This document shows, in pieces, positions 35,013-39,203 of a DNA stretch of 39,203 nt. The DNA is from Sulfurovum sp. (GTDB taxonomy: Bacteria > Campylobacterota > Campylobacteria > Campylobacterales > Sulfurovaceae): contig JAQUFB010000004.1 of assembly GCA_028684885.1 (NCBI GenBank), positions 1 to 39,203 on the forward strand, in the 5' to 3' direction. Both the position numbers and the translations under genes were made by a program. The notes under the pieces are model-generated. The model did not search any database. It saw nothing but the letters and a program-made list of their open reading frames with translations, and was not told the origin of the DNA. Within the stretch, counting starts at the first letter, position 1, and every line of letters starts with the position of its first letter.

Positions 35013-35091
35013 GTGGGTATACCACTTTATATCGATTGGACTTGGAGGTGGGGTCGCCCCCGGATTAAACAAGTTGGCAGAAGGGCAAAGC

Positions 35092-35961
35092 ATGCAGGAA
35101 AATGAGCTGGAACTACTGCGCGAACGCATTCGCATTTTAGAGCAGGAAAACCGGGAAATAAAAGAGAAATCGGCAGAGGCGATCAAGATCGTCGATCAGA
35201 TCAAAGCGCTTGAGTTTTATCAGGCTGAGATGATCAAGCTGCAGCAGCATATTGAAAAACACGGTAAAAAGCTGATCATCGTCTTTGAGGGCAGAGATGC
35301 TGCGGGAAAAGGAAGTCTGATCGGAACGGTATCGCGCTATATGAACCCGAAGCATTACCGTATCGTGGCACTGGGAAAGCCTACGACGGAGCAGAAGACA
35401 CAGTGGTATTACCAGAAATATGTAGAGCATTTTCCTTCTGCGGGCGAGATCATCCTGTTTGACCGCAGCTGGTACAACCGTGCCATGGTTGAACCCGTGT
35501 TCGGCTTTTGCAGCAGTGAAGAGTATAAGTGGTTCATGAATGATGTCACGGGATTTGAGAGATCGGTGAGCAGACAGGGGGTGATCCTGATCAAGCTCTA
35601 TCTCAGTGTCAAGAAGTCGGTACAGTCAGAACGTTTTGAGCAGAGAAGGGTCGATCCTCTCAGACAGTGGAAGCTGAGCGAGGTAGATCTTCAGGCGCAG
35701 GAGCTCTGGGACGAGTTCAGCAAGATGAAATACAAGATGTTCCAGAAAACGGATCACAAACATGCGCCATGGCATGTCATCCGTTCCAATGACAAGCACA
35801 AGGCGAGGATAGAGGCGATGAAGCTGATATTGAACCACTTCGATTACGAGAATAGAAATAAAGCACTCAGTTTTGACTATGAACCGGGTATCATTGTCTC
35901 TCTGGAAGATGAGATGCAGATGATGAGAGATACCAGGCCTGACCTTTTCGGAAACTCCTGA
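35092..35961 (+). CDS. ppk2: Polyphosphate kinase 2
   Basis: PPK2 enzymes move phosphate between polyphosphate and nucleotides. Walker A GRDAAGKGS is at about residues 67-75. Walker B plus the following motif reads ILFDRSWYNRAMVEPVFGF, and the lid carries RRVDPLRQWKLS. A charged N-terminal helix (NELELLRERIRILEQENREIKEK) precedes the core and may form a coiled coil. I start at ATG 35092 (289 aa) because AGAAGGG lies six bases upstream and because the ORF-track start overlaps a promoter -10 box. Class I (NDP-phosphorylating) is likely from the single-domain length, but preference for ADP or GDP cannot be read. Confidence 0.92.
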   Translation: MQENELELLRERIRILEQENREIKEKSAEAIKIVDQIKALEFYQAEMIKLQQHIEKHGKKLIIVFEGRDAAGKGSLIGTVSRYMNPKHYRIVALGKPTTEQKTQWYYQKYVEHFPSAGEIILFDRSWYNRAMVEPVFGFCSSEEYKWFMNDVTGFERSVSRQGVILIKLYLSVKKSVQSERFEQRRVDPLRQWKLSEVDLQAQELWDEFSKMKYKMFQKTDHKHAPWHVIRSNDKHKARIEAMKLILNHFDYENRNKALSFDYEPGIIVSLEDEMQMMRDTRPDLFGNS

Positions 35962-36024
35962 TCCCTCGTTCGGCGATAACTTATAAAGATATGTTACACT
36001 TCCAAAAATTTTAAAAGGTCAAGT

Positions 36025-36921
36025 GTGAAAAAGTATCTTCTGGGCATCGATCGGGGTATTTTGTATATGCTCATTGCCTCACTCTCTTTTGCCGTGATGG
36101 GAGGGTTTGCCAAAGTCGTCAGCGAGATACTCCCCGCAGTAGAGGTCACTTTTTTTCGCAATGTATTCGGTGTGGTGCTGATCGGATATGCGATCTATCG
36201 ATCACCGCTCAAACAGATAGGAGGCAAGCCTCTGCTGCTGTTGTTCAGAGGAGTGATGGGCTTTGCGGCACTGCTCGCATACTTCTATATCATCGCCTAT
36301 ATCCCGCTGGGTGAAGCGGTCACCTACAACAAAACCTCTCCGATCTTTGTAGCGATCTTCGCCTTTTTGTTTTTGGGAGAAAAACTTCCCGGCTCTGCGG
36401 TATTCGCCGTGCTGCTTGGGTTTGTCGGTATCTTGCTGATCGCGCAGCCCCAAGGCGGTGTGTTTGACAAGTATGACCTGCTGGGTATCTTCTCCGGGCT
36501 CGGTGCCGCACTGGCATACACCTCTATCCGCGAACTGAGGCAGTACTATGACACTCGGGCGATCGTCATGAGTTTTATGGGGGTGGGGACAGTCGCACCG
36601 CTGCTGCTGATGCTGGCCACCCCCTACGTGAACCCGCCGCAGGAACTCGATTTTATGTTTGCTGCGTTTGTGATGCCTGAGGGGATACTCTGGTTTTATA
36701 TCCTTATGATGGGGCTATCTGCGACCTTTTCGCAGATATGGATGACCAAAGCGTATGAACATACCAAAGCAGGGATCGTAGGTACGGTCAGTTACTCCAA
36801 TATCGTATTCGCATTGATGATCGGAATTCTTTTGGGGGATCCGATACCTGATATTTGGACCTTTTTGGGTATACTGTTGGTCATCACTTCAGGGCTTATC
36901 GTGGCCCTGGCCAAAAAATAG
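36025..36921 (+). CDS. EamA-family (DMT) transporter
   Basis: The 298-residue protein has about ten membrane helices in two EamA repeats. The first starts at ILYMLIASLSFAVMGGFAKV and contains the conserved EAVTYNKTSPIFVAIFAFLFLGE. The second is DLLGIFSGLGAALAYTSIRELR, ending with LGILLVITSGLIVALAKK. Translation starts at GTG 36025 after AAAAGG. Members export amino acids, nucleobases or other small metabolites at the inner membrane; the substrate is not evident. The gene lies between ppk2 and kdsA and may be transcribed with them. Confidence 0.85.
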   Translation: MKKYLLGIDRGILYMLIASLSFAVMGGFAKVVSEILPAVEVTFFRNVFGVVLIGYAIYRSPLKQIGGKPLLLLFRGVMGFAALLAYFYIIAYIPLGEAVTYNKTSPIFVAIFAFLFLGEKLPGSAVFAVLLGFVGILLIAQPQGGVFDKYDLLGIFSGLGAALAYTSIRELRQYYDTRAIVMSFMGVGTVAPLLLMLATPYVNPPQELDFMFAAFVMPEGILWFYILMMGLSATFSQIWMTKAYEHTKAGIVGTVSYSNIVFALMIGILLGDPIPDIWTFLGILLVITSGLIVALAKK

Positions 36922-36982
36922 TTTTTCTCTGCAGGGAAGAAAGATAGATTCCTTAAATTAAGAAGATAAATTAGGAGACAAT

Positions 36983-37783
36983 ATGATTATGATCGCCGGA
37001 CCGTGTGTCCTTGAAAGCCGTGACAATGTGATGAGGATCGCAGAATCACTCAGTAAATATCACGAAGATTGCACGAAGGATTTCTACTTTAAAGCAAGTT
37101 TTGACAAAGCAAACCGTACGAGCCTTGACAGCTTCAGGGGACCGGGACTTGATGAGGGGCTGAAGCTTCTTGCTGAGGTCAAAGCGCAGTTTGGCTACAA
37201 GATACTCACGGATGTACATGACTATACACAGCCTGCTGCGGCCGCTGAGGTGGCGGATGTACTTCAGATCCCCGCATTTTTGTGCCGTCAGACCGACCTG
37301 CTTGTCGCAGCGGCAAAAACCGATGCGGTAGTCAATATCAAAAAAGGGCAGTTCCTTGCGCCTCAGGCGATGGAGCACTCGGTTGCAAAGGTACTCAAAA
37401 CCAGAGGGTGCGAGGGTGAAGTGAGTTACGAAAATGCCGAAAAGTATAAAGTCTGGCTTACCGAGAGAGGTTCGACCTTCGGCTACGGCAACCTGGTCGT
37501 GGATATGCGCGGGCTTGTGACGATGAGAGAGTTCGCTCCTGTGGTCTTTGACGCAACCCATTCGGTACAGTCTCCCGCAAGCGGCGGCGTGACCAGCGGC
37601 GGTGACAGCGCAATGGTGCCGTACCTTGCCCGTGCAGCGGCAGCGGTAGGTGTGGACGGATTTTTCTTTGAAACACATTTTGATCCGAGTATCGCGCTCA
37701 GCGACGGCCCGAACATGATCGAGCTTACGAAACTGGAAGCATTGATGGAGCAGATCGATGCGATACGCTCGATCGTAGAGTAG
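36983..37783 (+). CDS. kdsA: 3-deoxy-8-phosphooctulonate synthase (KDO-8-P synthase)
   Basis: KdsA condenses phosphoenolpyruvate and arabinose-5-phosphate to KDO-8-phosphate, the precursor of the inner-core sugar of LPS. The start [15 protein letters not shown] and the PEP-binding [12 protein letters not shown] are classic, as are [25 protein letters not shown] and [10 protein letters not shown]. Length (266 aa) is normal. TTAGGAGAC precedes the ATG. A cysteine (GPCVLES) is present at the position used by metal-dependent KDO8P synthases, so this enzyme may need a divalent metal. Confidence 0.95.
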   Translation: MIMIAGPCVLESRDNVMRIAESLSKYHEDCTKDFYFKASFDKANRTSLDSFRGPGLDEGLKLLAEVKAQFGYKILTDVHDYTQPAAAAEVADVLQIPAFLCRQTDLLVAAAKTDAVVNIKKGQFLAPQAMEHSVAKVLKTRGCEGEVSYENAEKYKVWLTERGSTFGYGNLVVDMRGLVTMREFAPVVFDATHSVQSPASGGVTSGGDSAMVPYLARAAAAVGVDGFFFETHFDPSIALSDGPNMIELTKLEALMEQIDAIRSIVE

Positions 37784-37809
37784 GTATCAAATAGCGTTAG
37801 GGTAGTTTT

Positions 37810-37818
37810 TGTTATAAT
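37810..37818 (+). promoter_or_regulatory. Extended -10 promoter element for ribH
   Basis: TGTTATAAT again joins a TGn motif to a consensus -10 and is identical to the ppk2 element. No -35 is evident. It lies about 130 bases before ribH and upstream of the MITE-like element, so that element would become part of the ribH 5' UTR. Confidence 0.45.
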
Positions 37819-37829
37819 CCCCTGTTTGA

Positions 37830-37917
37830 CTCGTTCCCAACGTCCCCGTTGGGAATGCATATACTCGTGTGAAATGACCGAAGTATGCATTCCCAAGCTG
37901 GAGCTTAGGAACAAGAG
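37830..37917. repeat. Nested-palindrome (MITE-like) element, copy 2
   Basis: The left end is a perfect hairpin TTCCCAACG-TCCC-CGTTGGGAA and the right end is TTCCCAAGCT-GG-AGCTTAGGAA with one mismatch. GGGAATGCATA (37851-37861) and TATGCATTCCC (37884-37894) are exact inverted repeats, and the ends CTCGTTCC and GGAACAAGAG also match inversely. The 88-bp unit has no coding frame. It corresponds to the more decayed copy upstream of der. Confidence 0.85.
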
Positions 37918-37951
37918 TAATTGAAAATATAAGCGAGAAAGGTAGAGAAGT

Positions 37952-38422
37952 ATGACGGTAGTAGAAGGTCATTTAAGTGTAGATAGAAGTAAAAAAGTAG
38001 CGATCATCAATGCAAGGTTCAACCACTTTATCACAGACAGGCTGGTAGAGGGGGCGAAAGATGTCTATGCCAGACACGGCGGAAACCCTGAGGATCTTGA
38101 CCTGATCCTGGTACCGGGTGCATTTGAGATCCCGTTTGCACTGGATAAAGCATTGGCATCAGGCAAATATGATGCGGTATGCTGTCTGGGTGCGGTGATC
38201 CGCGGTGCGACACCCCACTTTGATTATGTCTCGGCAGAAGCGACAAAAGGCGTGGCGAACGTGACGCTCAAATACGGCAAGCCGGCAACCTTCGGTGTCC
38301 TGACGGTTGACAGCATCGAGCAGGCGATCGAGAGAGCGGGTACAAAAGCCGGAAACAAAGGCGGCGAGGCGATGGCCGGGCTGATCGAACTGATGAACCT
38401 TTATACAGAGATGGAAAAATAG
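37952..38422 (+). CDS. ribH: 6,7-dimethyl-8-ribityllumazine synthase
   Basis: RibH performs the penultimate step of riboflavin synthesis and usually forms icosahedral or pentameric assemblies. [35 protein letters not shown], and [24 protein letters not shown] are the substrate-binding stretches, including the catalytic histidine. [17 protein letters not shown] follows. Length (156 aa) is typical. The ribH-nusB pair is a very common arrangement. A 101-base spacer with a GC-rich stem-loop region (near 38450-38485) separates it from nusB. Confidence 0.95.
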   Translation: MTVVEGHLSVDRSKKVAIINARFNHFITDRLVEGAKDVYARHGGNPEDLDLILVPGAFEIPFALDKALASGKYDAVCCLGAVIRGATPHFDYVSAEATKGVANVTLKYGKPATFGVLTVDSIEQAIERAGTKAGNKGGEAMAGLIELMNLYTEMEK

Positions 38423-38523
38423 AAATATCAAATGCGGCTGGCTGCATGAGCACGCTGCTGAAGCGGGCTCAGCGTCAGCACAGCTTTTTTGACTTTGTCT
38501 AAAAAGCGTCAATAAGGAATAAC

Positions 38524-38916
38524 ATGGCAACAAGACACCAAGCACGGGCAGCGGTAGTGGGTCTGCTCTATGCCTATGATCTGGGCAACGAAAATATCGC
38601 CAAATTCTCAGATGAGATTTTGGAAGAAGACAAGATACGTAACAAACAAAGAGAGTTCTCTAACGCTCTTTTTCACGGGACAATAGAGAATCTCGAACTG
38701 ATCGATGAAGAGATCAAGAAGCATCTCAAAGAGTGGGATTACCATGGGATCGGCAAAGTAGAAAAGGCGATCCTGCGACTGGGCGCCTATGAGATACTGG
38801 TAGCAAAGACCGACAGAGCGATCATTATCAATGAGGCTGTGGAACTCGCCAAAGAGCTGGCAGATGACAAATCACCGAAGTTTATCAACGGAGTTTTGGA
38901 CGCTGTAGGAAAATAG
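38524..38916 (+). CDS. nusB: Transcription antitermination factor NusB
   Basis: NusB binds boxA RNA with S10 (NusE) and supports antitermination in rRNA operons. The start ATRHQARAAVVGLLYAYDLGNENIAKF and the C-terminal stretch AILRLGAYEILV, INEAVELAKELADDKSPKFINGVLDAVGK are the NusB helical signature. Length (130 aa) is normal. AATAAGGAATAAC precedes the ATG. It is the last gene of the kdsA-ribH-nusB run before a repeat-rich spacer with a terminator-like hairpin. Confidence 0.95.
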   Translation: MATRHQARAAVVGLLYAYDLGNENIAKFSDEILEEDKIRNKQREFSNALFHGTIENLELIDEEIKKHLKEWDYHGIGKVEKAILRLGAYEILVAKTDRAIIINEAVELAKELADDKSPKFINGVLDAVGK

Positions 38917-38931
38917 CATTTTCTTATCGCA

Positions 38932-39064
38932 AATTAATAATTCATAGTGAATAATGAATAATTATTGTAGGCATTGCTTTGCAATGCTTTTAGAAATAAG
39001 GAGTGATGGTTTGAATTTTATTGATAAAAGTGTTGCAGTGCAACACAAACCTGAATTATTAATT
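38932..39064. repeat. Inverted-repeat element between nusB and the last gene
   Basis: AATTAATAATTCA (38932-38944) and TGAATTATTAATT (39052-39064) are exact 13-base inverted ends of a 133-bp segment. Inside are two heptamers of the AGTGAAT type (38946-38959), a hairpin GCATTGC-TTT-GCAATGC and a palindrome GTGTTGCA-G-TGCAACAC (39030-39046). No reading frame of note is seen. Confidence 0.75.
38971..38991 (+). terminator. Terminator-like hairpin after nusB
   Basis: GCATTGC and GCAATGC form a 7-bp stem with a TTT loop, followed by TTTT. It lies 55 bases after the nusB stop and inside the inverted-repeat element. The T-run is short, so it may be a modest terminator or just one stem of the element. 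Confidence 0.5.
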
Positions 39065-39108
39065 ATGAGTTATAAATTATCAATTAAAAAACTCCAGAGG
39101 AGTCATGT

Positions 39109-39203
39109 ATGAGAATGAGTATCGATGAAGCGGTAGAACTGATCGAAAAGGCAGACCTCAAAACATTGGGCAAGATGGCCTATGCACGCAAGCAGGAGCT
39201 GCA
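39109..39203 (+). CDS. Probable MqnC-type radical SAM enzyme of menaquinone synthesis (partial)
   Basis: AGAGGAG lies six bases before ATG 39109, and the frame runs off the window after 31 codons. The visible N-terminus, with SIDEAVELIEKADLKTLGKMA followed by RKQEL, resembles the opening helices of the futalosine-pathway radical SAM enzymes, most closely cyclic dehypoxanthine futalosine synthase (MqnC). MqnE is an alternative because both share this type of start. The diagnostic CxxxCxxC motif lies beyond the window. Campylobacterota make menaquinone by this route, which fits the organism inferred here. Confidence 0.5.
   Translation, partial: MRMSIDEAVELIEKADLKTLGKMAYARKQEL

Noticed and set aside
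35011-35091. Upstream start of ppk2 at 35011
   Set aside because: That ATG overlaps a TGTTATAAT promoter element, and the next 27 residues do not fit the family. ATG 35092 has a good ribosome site.

Overview
The window is chromosomal DNA from a bacterium that is most probably a member of the Campylobacterota (Sulfurovum/Sulfurimonas-like). This is inferred from protein style and gene order: prmA directly followed by ftsH, a short Pgi, a CcoI/CcoS pair for cbb3 oxidase assembly, kdsA-ribH-nusB, and a probable futalosine-pathway menaquinone gene at the right edge. No database search was possible. Coding density is high, with many 1-11 nt gene overlaps. No tRNA, rRNA, CRISPR array, phage or intact insertion sequence was seen.

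Layout. (1) 1-6307: the tail of serS, then a minus-strand block hisH, hisA, prmA, ftsH, leuA. The leuA gene has its own sigma70-type promoter, a 23-codon leader peptide ending in a run of leucine codons, and a following hairpin, which together look like transcription attenuation. (2) 6436-18568: a long plus-strand surface-polysaccharide locus. It holds an LpxL-type acyltransferase, an ELM1-like protein, seven or so probable glycosyltransferases in all, and a dTDP-sugar cassette (rfbA, rfbB, FdtA-type ketoisomerase, GNAT acetyltransferase, DegT aminotransferase). That cassette should make a dTDP-3-acetamido-3,6-dideoxyhexose. From about 8.2 kb the DNA becomes visibly AT-richer than the flanks, as is usual for O-antigen/LOS clusters. 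(3) 18718-23202, minus: galE, phosphomanno/phosphoglucomutase, pgi, galU, a coupled sugar-nucleotide precursor operon. (4) 23235-26530, minus: a YfaZ-like outer-membrane protein, ccoS and ccoI. (5) 26573-38916: housekeeping genes, namely a small membrane protein, rho, murI, trpS, der, an MscS channel, a DUF3108 protein, three small uncharacterised proteins (one absent from the ORF track), ppk2, an EamA exporter, kdsA, ribH and nusB. (6) Right edge: the start of a probable mqnC.

The least ordinary content is between genes. Seven-base tandem repeats of related sequence (AGT followed by mostly purines) occur in four spacers. In two of them the heptamers directly abut a perfect 10-bp-arm palindrome built on the edge of the neighbouring gene. 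One palindrome encloses the ribosome-binding site and start codon of hisA. Two copies of a different nested-palindrome (MITE-like) element lie upstream of der and upstream of ribH. A third type of palindrome lies between the leu attenuator and leuA. The leucine leader and the heptamer/palindrome family are the best candidates for undescribed biology here.
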